Of a stretch of 16,756 nt of DNA, positions 7,136 through 14,285 are shown piece after piece. The notes below the pieces were generated by a model that saw nothing but the letters and a program-made list of their open reading frames with translations, was not told the origin of the DNA and ran no database searches. The stretch is taken from the NCBI GenBank assembly GCA_035315685.1, contig DATFXR010000251.1, positions 1 through 16,756 of the forward strand, in the 5' to 3' direction. Source of the stretch: QHWK01 sp035315685. Its GTDB lineage: Bacteria; Acidobacteriota; Vicinamibacteria; Vicinamibacterales; CAVVIG01. The stretch's first letter is position 1. Each line of letters starts with the position of its first letter. Position numbers and translations under genes: made by a program.

Positions 7136-7501
7136 GTGCCGAAGCTCATCGCCGCGCCAGCGATCGTCGCCGCCGCCGGGACCACGCCGAAACAGATCGA
7201 GGAGTACGCCGGACGCGTCAACACCGGTCACGCGAGCGTGAGCGTCGCGCGGATGACGTCGCCGGCGGGGTGGACCGAACCCGGTCAGCGACCGGAGTTC
7301 GAAGAGATCACGGTTGTGCTGCGCGGGATGGTGCGCGTCGAGCACGAGGGCGGCGCAATCGAGGTCCGCGCCGGGCAGGCGGTGGTCACGGGGCCAGGCG
7401 AGTGGGTTCGGTATAGCACGCCGGAAGCAGACGGCGCGGAGTACATCGCTGTCTGCGTTCCAGCGTTTTCGCCGCTATCCGTCCACCGCGACAGCGCGTA
7501 G
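7136..7501 (+). CDS. Cupin-domain protein lacking canonical metal ligands
   Basis: This is a small single-domain cupin of 121 residues starting at GTG 7136 (VPKLIAAPAIVAAAGTTPKQ). Cupin motif 1 is recognisable as PGQRPEFEEITVVLRG and motif 2 as RAGQAVVTGPGEWVRY. The HxH pair of motif 1 and the histidine of motif 2 are replaced (by QR and Arg respectively), so metal binding in the usual manner is unlikely; sensing, binding or scaffold roles are possible. The substrate is unknown. It is divergent from the cystathionine beta-synthase gene and may share its control region. Its TAG stop at 7499-7501 abuts the stop of the convergent lipoprotein gene with no bases between. Confidence 0.8.
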   Translation: MPKLIAAPAIVAAAGTTPKQIEEYAGRVNTGHASVSVARMTSPAGWTEPGQRPEFEEITVVLRGMVRVEHEGGAIEVRAGQAVVTGPGEWVRYSTPEADGAEYIAVCVPAFSPLSVHRDSA

Positions 7502-8020
7502 TTATCTCGGCCTGGCGACAAGCGCCGCGTCGATTTCCCGGCGGAGATCGTCAGGCAGGTCAGGAAGCTGCCGTGCCTGGTTCAGTGCATCCTTGGCGGC
7601 AGGAGTCCCAATCGCTCCAAGCGCGCGAGCCGATCGCATACGGTTCAGCAGGACGTATTTCGCGAGGTAGAGACGGACGTAGTCCTCCTGCGTGAACGGT
7701 ACGCGCTGATCCGGATTCAGGCGCTCGTAATCCTTCAGGGTCTGATACCGTTTCTGCAGATGGTCGCGCTGGCCGTCAAGCCGCGCTCGTGGTGGTCCAG
7801 TCAGGAGCACGCTCTTCAACTCGGGCACGGCCGCGTCCCGCAGGTCCGCGACCGCGGTCAGCTGTTCCTCCGTGCACTCGACGCATTCGAGCCATGCGAC
7901 AAGTGGCGACGGCTTGTAGCCGCCGGACGGTGGCGTCTGATTCGCCGATGATGCCGGCGCGCGTGAGCAGGCTGCAACGAGCAGCGCCGGCAACAACACT
8001 TTCAACGCGCGGATCGTCAT
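7502..8020 (-). CDS. Small lipoprotein with a HEAT-like segment, function unknown
   Basis: This is a predicted lipoprotein of 172 residues. A short basic N-terminus and hydrophobic stretch end in the lipobox LVAAC (Cys18). A Pro/Ser-rich linker is followed by a CxxC pair (Cys46, Cys49 in LECVECTEEQL). The C-terminal part (about 128-168, RSARALGAIGTPAAKDALNQ) reads like a HEAT/armadillo repeat, and DLRDAAVPELKSVL at about 56-69 may be another. The ATG at 8020 was chosen because AGGTGA (8034-8029) lies 8 nt upstream and the n-region is then clean. A GTG at 8032, overlapping the protease stop as GTGA, is the alternative. It is the last gene of the kinase-sigma-CHAT unit. A lipid-anchored helical scaffold is plausible; no specific function is recognised. 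Confidence 0.8.
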   Translation of the reverse strand: MTIRALKVLLPALLVAACSRAPASSANQTPPSGGYKPSPLVAWLECVECTEEQLTAVADLRDAAVPELKSVLLTGPPRARLDGQRDHLQKRYQTLKDYERLNPDQRVPFTQEDYVRLYLAKYVLLNRMRSARALGAIGTPAAKDALNQARQLPDLPDDLRREIDAALVARPR

Positions 8021-8028
8021 ATCGACCG

Positions 8029-8964
8029 TCACCTGTGGGTAGAGAGCGGTGGACAGTTGGTGCCGGCACAGGGCCGCGAGCCCGGCCGAATCGAAAGCGT
8101 CGTGAGAGCGGAGGTGTCATCGACGTTCGTCCGGAAGCACTGGCCCGCAGTGAGTGTCACTGGCGGCGATTGTGGCGTCGGCGTTGGGCTCGGACTCAGC
8201 ATCAAATCCATCGCGGGCATGTCGGCCATGTCGTTGGTGTGTTGTAACGATAGCGCGTGGCCAAGCTCGTGTGCGAGCGTTTCAGCGCTGCTCCACTTGC
8301 TGATGAGGATGATCGCCGAATTTCCGTCGGCGCACGTCTCACCCTGAGTGCCGTACACACCGTCGTAATAGAACACGTTGAGACCGTCGACGATCATGTG
8401 GGTCGTGTCGATCGCTTTGAAACTCGCGACGTCGCCCTTGCACGTGGCAGTGAGCAGCGGAAAGCCGAAATTCCCATGAGTCTCGTCCAGGGATTCTCTG
8501 ATGGCGAACGAAATGCCGCACTGATTGTCGTCGAACAACTGTGATGCAGTCGTCACGTCACTGGCGGCCTCGTTCATCCGGATGGTCACATTGTGGGTCA
8601 CCAGATCGCCGGACATGATCAGGATGTTCACCGGAATGCTGTAAGGCGCACGCATCGGCACCGCGACGACGTCTCCCGCAGCGTCGGTCCATTTCGAGAC
8701 CGTATCCACCAGACCCATCGCGTTGCGCTTCGCGAACACCGCGACTTCCGACGGGCATTGCTGAGAGCTGAGGAAATTCTCGAAGGACGCCTTGGGTGAT
8801 CCGTGGGTAACCTCGTATGGCACACAGCTTGCGCGCCGCCCGTTGAGGACCACGGTCGCCGAATCGTTGCCCTGCATCGTCGACAGATCGACCGAGTCTT
8901 CATTCGTCGAACAGGCGGTCGACATCAGCACGAGAACGAGCGCTGCGCAGCGAAGTTGGCTCAT
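8029..8964 (-). CDS. Putative zinc metalloprotease lipoprotein (HExxHxxxxxH, metzincin-like)
   Basis: This is a secreted protein of 311 residues. A signal peptide (MSQLRCAALVLVLMSTAC) ends at Cys18, a probable though non-canonical lipobox. The zinc motif HELGHALSLQH (232-242) supplies His232, His236 and His242 with the catalytic Glu233. About ten residues later MDLMLSP (252-258) resembles the Met-turn of metzincins. A Pro/Thr linker and a Cys-containing tail follow, and several further cysteines suggest disulfides outside the cytoplasm. Overall similarity to a named peptidase family is not recognised. The ATG at 8964 follows GAGGAG. A GTG at 8988, overlapping the previous stop as GTGA and preceded by GGAGG, is a serious alternative, but it puts acidic residues before the signal peptide. 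It lies downstream of the CHAT gene in one unit and may be an effector or processing enzyme. Confidence 0.82.
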   Translation of the reverse strand: MSQLRCAALVLVLMSTACSTNEDSVDLSTMQGNDSATVVLNGRRASCVPYEVTHGSPKASFENFLSSQQCPSEVAVFAKRNAMGLVDTVSKWTDAAGDVVAVPMRAPYSIPVNILIMSGDLVTHNVTIRMNEAASDVTTASQLFDDNQCGISFAIRESLDETHGNFGFPLLTATCKGDVASFKAIDTTHMIVDGLNVFYYDGVYGTQGETCADGNSAIILISKWSSAETLAHELGHALSLQHTNDMADMPAMDLMLSPSPTPTPQSPPVTLTAGQCFRTNVDDTSALTTLSIRPGSRPCAGTNCPPLSTHR

Positions 8965-8984
8965 ACGCTCCTCGACGGAATCGG

Positions 8985-9914
8985 TCACGGGCGCCCTCCA
9001 GGGCAGTAATCGGCGCCGGCGTCGAAGCCGCTTCCCGGAACGAATGGCTTGGCCAGTTCAATCGTCGGCTCGAAGGTGCTGTCGACGATCTTGCATAGCG
9101 CCTTGAAGTGGCTCATCGTCGGCATGCAACTCGCGCTGCAAGGTGGCGGCTTCACCGACGGCGTATTGTCGACGGTTACCTGGGCCTGCGCGGATGGCTT
9201 GAAGACTATCTTTTGCGTCCCTACGTTGATGAACAGCGGTTGGTCGCCGGCGGGACATGAGTACTGCACCTTGTTGCTCAGCGCGCCCCGCAACAATTGC
9301 TGTCCGGTCGCAGGGTTGGTGAACTTCCACACAGCTCCGTTCCCGACGACATCAGTCGGCCTCAAGACCGCCAAGCGACCATGCGTGAGGTAAATCGACG
9401 ATGCGATCGCCGCGGCATTCTGGATCTTCGTCGCGCCGCAGCACACCTTCAGATCTGGAAGGCGAAAGAGCGAGTTCCAGCCGTCAACGGTCGACGGCGT
9501 GTCCTGCGTGTCCTCGGTCGTGGTGGGAGCCGGCTGACTGAGATCGTCGCTTCCGCCCGGCGCTGGCGGAGTGGTCACCTGATTGCCCTGCAAATCCCAC
9601 AGCCAGAACTCGTCGTTGCCGGCAGGGATGATGTGCGAGGGATCGGGTTTTTGCGTCTTCGATTGATCGATCTGGGAGGCGACGGCTTTCAGCTGGCCGA
9701 CGTGCGTCGGCAGGCCGACCGCCGGGGCATCGACAATGTGAACCACCATCGACGACCCTTTGCTTTCGACCAGATAGAGTCCCTCGAAGTCGATCGTCAG
9801 CCCGATCGCTGACGGTTGGCCTGCCCCATGTTGTTCCGAACCGCCGCCGCAGGCATTCCCTGCGAAGACGCTCAACGCACCGAGCTCGATGAAACGACGG
9901 CGATCGACTTTCAT
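8985..9914 (-). CDS. Tat-signal exported protein of unknown function
   Basis: This is a 309-residue protein. MKVDRRRFIELGALSVFAGNAC looks like a twin-arginine signal (Arg5-Arg6-Arg7-Phe8) ending at Cys22, so it may be exported folded and possibly lipid-anchored, although GNAC is a poor lipobox. The mature part has beta-rich stretches (IDFEGLYLV, VVHIVDAP, NDEFWLWDL), a low-complexity Pro/Thr/Gly/Asp linker (about 128-150), a Cys-Cys pair (KVCCGATK) and a Cys-rich C-terminal segment (PPCSASCMPTMSHFKALC). GGAGGAG directly upstream supports the ATG at 9914. It starts 13 nt after the CHAT gene stop and precedes the metalloprotease gene. I do not recognise the family. Export by Tat suggests it folds or binds a cofactor in the cytoplasm before transport; this is inference. 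Confidence 0.82.
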   Translation of the reverse strand: MKVDRRRFIELGALSVFAGNACGGGSEQHGAGQPSAIGLTIDFEGLYLVESKGSSMVVHIVDAPAVGLPTHVGQLKAVASQIDQSKTQKPDPSHIIPAGNDEFWLWDLQGNQVTTPPAPGGSDDLSQPAPTTTEDTQDTPSTVDGWNSLFRLPDLKVCCGATKIQNAAAIASSIYLTHGRLAVLRPTDVVGNGAVWKFTNPATGQQLLRGALSNKVQYSCPAGDQPLFINVGTQKIVFKPSAQAQVTVDNTPSVKPPPCSASCMPTMSHFKALCKIVDSTFEPTIELAKPFVPGSGFDAGADYCPGGRP

Positions 9915-9927
9915 CACTCCTCCGATC

Positions 9928-12900
9928 TCAACTCGTGTGGCTCGGGGGACGCGACACGAGAGCCGGCGCGCCCCCGACCACAACGAAGGTTGCCCAGTTG
10001 GACGGATCGCGGAGCACCGGGTCGTTCTCGGCGAGGGCACCGAGCTGCGCGTCACGCAAGGCATCGACGACCGATAACCCGCGGCGCAGACCGCGGTGAA
10101 ACGCGACAAACAGTGTATGGCTGGCGCGATCGTCGACATCCCACAGACTCGCCACCACCGTCGGCACGCCAGCGGCGAGAAACGGACGCGCGAGGCTCAA
10201 CACACCTTCGCCGCGACGGATGCGACCGGCACTCGTGCGGCAGGCGGCGAGGACTACGAGCTGTGGCCGCTCGAGCCGCAGAGTAGCAATCTCGTGGGCG
10301 AACAGGCTGCGTTCCGATTCGTCGGCGCCGGCGAGGAGCAGACGCGAGAGCGACGGATAGTCGTCGTTCGACACGCCGTGTCCGGCAAAGTGCACGACGT
10401 CGTAGGTGTTGGCGAGTTGAAGGAGCTTCGCCTTGCTGGCGTCGGCGTCCATCAGCAGCTGACGTGTCGGGTATAGCGTCGCGATCTCGCGCGCCTCCCG
10501 GTCGGCCTCGGGCAAGCTCACGACGCTTCCCTCCGAGCTGGGATTGCCGATCACGAGTGCACTCGTCAACAATGGAGACGCCGACGATCGTTGCCCGGTT
10601 GACCGTTCAAGCAACGTGAGGCTCGGAGTAATCGCGATCGGATGATCTTCGACGAGGTATCGGCGAGTCTCGCGACGGACGAGTGCGGCGAACGGAACGG
10701 CGTGCAGCACGCCGTCCGGCACGACAATCAATGACGCCTGATCCGGGAGGCTCGACTCGAGCGGCCGAACGAGCAGGTCATAGAGACCGGTCAATATCGA
10801 TGTCTGCGCGTCAGCCGAACGGTCCGAACGCCAACGCTCGACGAGCCTGGCGAGGTCCTGCTGTCGGATTGGCGTGGAGATGAAGTCTTGCGTCGTCCTC
10901 GTCAGCACCCACATCAGCAACCTGTCGTCGAGCGACGCGTAGTAGACCACAGCCGCGCCGGGAGGAAGGACGCGCTGCACGCCCGAAGCGTCGACCACCG
11001 CGGCATTCGCGCGGGCATCAACCGCCTCCAGCAGGGTTCTGGCCCGCGCTCGCTCCGCGAACGTCAACGCCCGCATCGCATCGTGCCGGTCGGCCTGGAG
11101 TCGGATCATTTCCGTGAACAAGTCCCAGGGCTGCTCGAAGTACGATGTCCGCAGGCTGTCCGAACCCAACCGCGCGCGCATCTCCTCGAACACGTGGATG
11201 CCCTTGAGAAAGTCCGTTTCGGCGAGCGTCGCTTCGCGCGCAGCGAGTCGCGCGCGCCCGCGGGCAAGGTACACACTGGCCAGCGGCCAGCTGGTTCGTG
11301 TTTGCTCAAAGTACCGCAGCGCGTCGTCGAGGGCGGCAATCGCTTCGGTGGGACGTTTCTGGGCAAGTGTCTCACCGCGCACCAGCAGAATTCGAGCTTG
11401 GTTGCGCGAGACCAGCAACGGATCCTTGACCGTCGTCAGGAACCGTTGCGCGTCCTCCAAATCGATCGTCACGTTCGTGGCCCGTCCAAGACGATTGTTG
11501 ATGGCCGCGCGATTCAGATATCCGGTGATGACCGCCGGCGATCGACCCGACGTCCGGGCACTGTCGAGGGCCGCCTGCTGGAGATGAAGCGCCGCCTCGG
11601 GCAGGTCCTCGCGCAGCGTTGACTGAGATCCATATTGCAGTATGCGATACCGTGCCAGCGGATCGCGAACCGCAGGTATCAACGACAGCGCTGCGAAGCG
11701 CGCGTGCCAGCTCTCGCGCGTCTCACCGACGAACTCGAGATCCTCAGCGAGCGATGTCTGAATCGCGGCCTCGTTCTCCACGTCGCCGCTCGCGCGGAAG
11801 GACGCGAGCGCTGCCTGATACGCGTCGAGGCCACTGGCGTACTCTCCTCTGATGACGTGGATGAGGCCGGTGAGGCGCTGCGCCAGGCCGAGCAACCGCC
11901 GATAGCCTCGACGGTTCGCTTCTCCGATCAGGCGATCCACGTCGGCGAGCGCCGTCGAAAAATTGTTGGCGAAGTATTCGCCGATTGCATGATATCGAAC
12001 GGCGGCGAGCACGAGCGGACTGTTGCTGGCAGCGAGTGCATCGATCGTCCGAACGGCCAGCGTCGCAGAATCGGCAATACGATCGGCGTCGTACGCATCT
12101 GCCGTCGCCCGGTACAACTGATGCGCCTTCGCCAACGACTCAGCGTCAGAGCCGCTCACCGCCGCCGCCGAAGCCGTGACGTCTCGCAGGAAGGCGTCGC
12201 CGCGCGCTTCGGCCATCGCGCCGGCCACGCGCTGGACGCGAGCGACGAGAAGACGAGCATCGGCGGCATGACCTTCGAGAACGAGGCGGGGCCATTCGAT
12301 GAGCAGCTGTTCCTCCGCCCAGACCCGCGCTGCGTCCGGCGATCGCTCCACGAGACTCCTCAGGACGGCGCTGTCCCCGGAGTGGATCACCGCGAGTTCA
12401 ATTCGGCGGCGATCCTGGTCAAAGGCATTGGACTGCGTTGAGGCGGCGATCTCCTTCAGTCGTGTTCGAGCCTCGCCGGCCCACCCGGACCTGTCGTCGA
12501 CCTTCAGGTAGTCCTGCCATGCCTGACGCTCCTGGTCGGCGAGCGACAGGTGCCTGAGCGCACACGCGCGGTTGAACCACGCCTCGGCGAGGCGTGGATC
12601 AGATTTCACCGCACGATCGGCCATCGTCAGCGCTCTGGCAAAATCCTGCGGCTGGTTGTTGCGCGTGGCGCGCGCGAGGTATGCCGCGGAGAGGTTGGTC
12701 AGAACCTGGGCGTCGGCATACGGCACGTCGGCCGCCTCTTCGAGCGCGAGAACGCCGCGATTCACATCGCCGACGACGAGCGACGCAATGCCAAGCGCGT
12801 TGAGTGTCCGGACCGTACGACTGGCTGCGGCGTCCTTCTCGATCTGCGCGGCCGCAATTCGCACATCGGGCGACACGGTCGCGCTCTCGGGTTCGGCGCC

Positions 12901-13311
12901 GCGGAGCGCGCCCCGCAACGCGCCGTAGGCAAACCCGCCGGTCAGGCGCGCCTCGATCGGCCGATCGGTGCCGACCGCCGCCACCAGCGCCCGCATTTCA
13001 CGATCCGCAGGCCGCCAAGGAATGACACCGGTGCCGACCACCAGCCACACCGCTGCCGCCGTCGCCAGCCCCGCAGCCGCCGACGACCACGCCACCGTGC
13101 GGCCGCGCCACCGCGGCCGGCCCTCGCGCGACGCATCGATGTCTGCGACGACACCGCTCATATCCGTCTGCGCAGCCTCACGGAAGACGGCGTAGCACTC
13201 CTCGCAGGATGCCAGATGCTCCGTCATCCGCGCCCGCTCGTGCGCGCCCAGCCGGTTGTCGAGATAGGCCGCGATCGATTCCAGATCGGGGCACTCGCCG
13301 GCATGCCTCAT
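9928..13311 (-). CDS. Membrane-anchored anti-sigma-type zinc finger, TPR and CHAT caspase-like protease fusion
   Basis: This is an 1127-residue multidomain protein. An N-terminal zf-HC2-type finger (Cys7, His32-x3-Cys36-x2-Cys39) is the domain found on many anti-sigma factors. A basic stretch (RPRWRGR) and one transmembrane helix (about 73-97) follow, predicting N-inside and C-outside topology. Tetratricopeptide-like helical repeats occupy most of about 130-780. The C-terminus (about 820-1115) is a CHAT domain of the caspase-like clan with both catalytic residues: His978 in VVHFAGHG and Cys1024 in VVLAACRTSAG. ASLWDVDD and SNWATFVVVG are further CHAT hallmarks. The ATG at 13311 forms an ATGA overlap with the sigma-factor stop; a GTG at 13323 is the alternative. 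Coupling to the sigma gene points to control of that factor, with the TPR region sensing a signal or substrate. Confidence 0.92.
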   Translation of the reverse strand: MRHAGECPDLESIAAYLDNRLGAHERARMTEHLASCEECYAVFREAAQTDMSGVVADIDASREGRPRWRGRTVAWSSAAAGLATAAAVWLVVGTGVIPWRPADREMRALVAAVGTDRPIEARLTGGFAYGALRGALRGAEPESATVSPDVRIAAAQIEKDAAASRTVRTLNALGIASLVVGDVNRGVLALEEAADVPYADAQVLTNLSAAYLARATRNNQPQDFARALTMADRAVKSDPRLAEAWFNRACALRHLSLADQERQAWQDYLKVDDRSGWAGEARTRLKEIAASTQSNAFDQDRRRIELAVIHSGDSAVLRSLVERSPDAARVWAEEQLLIEWPRLVLEGHAADARLLVARVQRVAGAMAEARGDAFLRDVTASAAAVSGSDAESLAKAHQLYRATADAYDADRIADSATLAVRTIDALAASNSPLVLAAVRYHAIGEYFANNFSTALADVDRLIGEANRRGYRRLLGLAQRLTGLIHVIRGEYASGLDAYQAALASFRASGDVENEAAIQTSLAEDLEFVGETRESWHARFAALSLIPAVRDPLARYRILQYGSQSTLREDLPEAALHLQQAALDSARTSGRSPAVITGYLNRAAINNRLGRATNVTIDLEDAQRFLTTVKDPLLVSRNQARILLVRGETLAQKRPTEAIAALDDALRYFEQTRTSWPLASVYLARGRARLAAREATLAETDFLKGIHVFEEMRARLGSDSLRTSYFEQPWDLFTEMIRLQADRHDAMRALTFAERARARTLLEAVDARANAAVVDASGVQRVLPPGAAVVYYASLDDRLLMWVLTRTTQDFISTPIRQQDLARLVERWRSDRSADAQTSILTGLYDLLVRPLESSLPDQASLIVVPDGVLHAVPFAALVRRETRRYLVEDHPIAITPSLTLLERSTGQRSSASPLLTSALVIGNPSSEGSVVSLPEADREAREIATLYPTRQLLMDADASKAKLLQLANTYDVVHFAGHGVSNDDYPSLSRLLLAGADESERSLFAHEIATLRLERPQLVVLAACRTSAGRIRRGEGVLSLARPFLAAGVPTVVASLWDVDDRASHTLFVAFHRGLRRGLSVVDALRDAQLGALAENDPVLRDPSNWATFVVVGGAPALVSRPPSHTS

Positions 13312-14216
13312 TGCTTCCGCCACGGGGTCCTCGTGCGTTCTGCCGGTTGGGGGAAACCGGCGGCGTCACGTTCCTCTTGTTCGATTCGGTCGACATCCGC
13401 CAGGGCGCCTTCATCGAGCAACGCCGCGATTTCCTCGCCGGCGATACCGTCGGCCTCGAGCTGCCGCCGCAGCCGCGCCAGCATCTCGTCTCTCGTTCGA
13501 TATAGACGCTTTTGATTCAGGTGCAGCGCCCTCGCGATATCGGCGACCGGCACCGCATCCTCGTAGCGCATCTTCAGAATCAATCGCTCTTCGGCGGTGA
13601 GCGTCTGCTTTGCGCGGTCGAGCGCCGCCTGAACCTGCTTCGCGCGAAATTCCTGTTCGGCGCGCAGGACATTCGCGTCCGCGCCCGGCCCATGGCCGGC
13701 GATCGCGTCGGCTTCGACGTCACCGACGATCTGGCGCCCGGGTGCGCGCTCTGCAATCTTGACGAACAGCCGCTGCATCGGCTCGTCTACCTCGATGTGG
13801 TGATTGGTGCGCAGCAGTTCGCAGACCTGATCGAAGGTCCACCCGTCGCGCAGAACCAGCTTCTCGACCAGGATGCCGATCCTCCCCAGCCTCCGTGCCT
13901 CGGCCGAAGGCCGCCACTTGCCCCAGAGCCGGTTCTGGTAATCGAGAAAGAGATGCTGGACGCAGACGGTGAGATACGTGCGCAGGCTGCTGCGGCCCTC
14001 GAAGCGCCGCAGCGGTTCGTACTGTCGCTCGATGAAATGCAGCCGGACCTCCGACGCGAAGTCGTCGGCTTCGGCCGCAGTCAGATGATGGCGACGGCAC
14101 ACCTGGACTACCGCCGCGTCGATCACTGCGAGGTTGTCGAGAAAGAGTGCTTCGTCCTTCACCGGCAGAACGGTCCGCGGACGCCGAAATGGACGATCGG
14201 AGCGCGGATTATTCAT
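13308..14216 (-). CDS. Sigma-70-family RNA polymerase sigma factor (ECF-like)
   Basis: This is a 302-residue sigma factor. Region 2 spans about 28-102 (VCRRHHLTAAEADDFASEVRL, FEGRSSLRTYLTVCVQHLFLDYQNR), binding core polymerase and the -10 element. Region 4 spans about 205-255 (LTAEERLILKMRYEDAVPVADIARALHLNQKRLYRTRDEM), a helix-turn-helix for the -35 element. There is no full region 3. A roughly 100-residue linker (105-200) separates the two, and an acidic tail of about 45 residues follows, so it is longer than a typical 180-200-residue ECF factor. The start at ATG 14216 (MNNPRSDRPF) was chosen; GTG 14282 extends the frame through the hairpin at 14242-14260. The stop overlaps the next start as ATGA, so synthesis is tied to the membrane zinc-finger/CHAT protein, its likely antagonist. 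Confidence 0.9.
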   Translation of the reverse strand: MNNPRSDRPFRRPRTVLPVKDEALFLDNLAVIDAAVVQVCRRHHLTAAEADDFASEVRLHFIERQYEPLRRFEGRSSLRTYLTVCVQHLFLDYQNRLWGKWRPSAEARRLGRIGILVEKLVLRDGWTFDQVCELLRTNHHIEVDEPMQRLFVKIAERAPGRQIVGDVEADAIAGHGPGADANVLRAEQEFRAKQVQAALDRAKQTLTAEERLILKMRYEDAVPVADIARALHLNQKRLYRTRDEMLARLRRQLEADGIAGEEIAALLDEGALADVDRIEQEERDAAGFPQPAERTRTPWRKQ

Positions 14217-14241
14217 GATTGCCGGCCATTTGACAAGGTAG

Positions 14242-14260
14242 ACGGACCCACGGGGTCCGT
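14242..14260. promoter_or_regulatory. Perfect 8+8 bp inverted repeat between kinase and sigma genes
   Basis: ACGGACCC, loop ACG, GGGTCCGT form a stable GC-rich hairpin in the 69-nt gap between the kinase stop (14286) and the sigma ATG (14216). No U-run follows it in the minus-strand transcript, so it does not look like a classical terminator. It could be an operator, a processing site or a structure that limits read-through or translation of the sigma gene. Confidence 0.45.
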
Positions 14261-14285
14261 TTCCCGGAGTCCGTTCCCGCACGAA

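Noticed and set aside
5230..7416. Plus-strand open frame of 728 codons opposite DinB and cystathionine beta-synthase
   Set aside because: It runs antisense to two clear enzyme genes, is Arg/Asp/His-rich with no domain, and is the kind of open frame that high GC creates by chance.
10000..13300. Possibility that the CHAT protein is a gasdermin-linked or CRISPR-linked (Craspase) effector
   Set aside because: No gasdermin-like small hydrophobic protein, no CRISPR array and no Cas gene is visible in the window.
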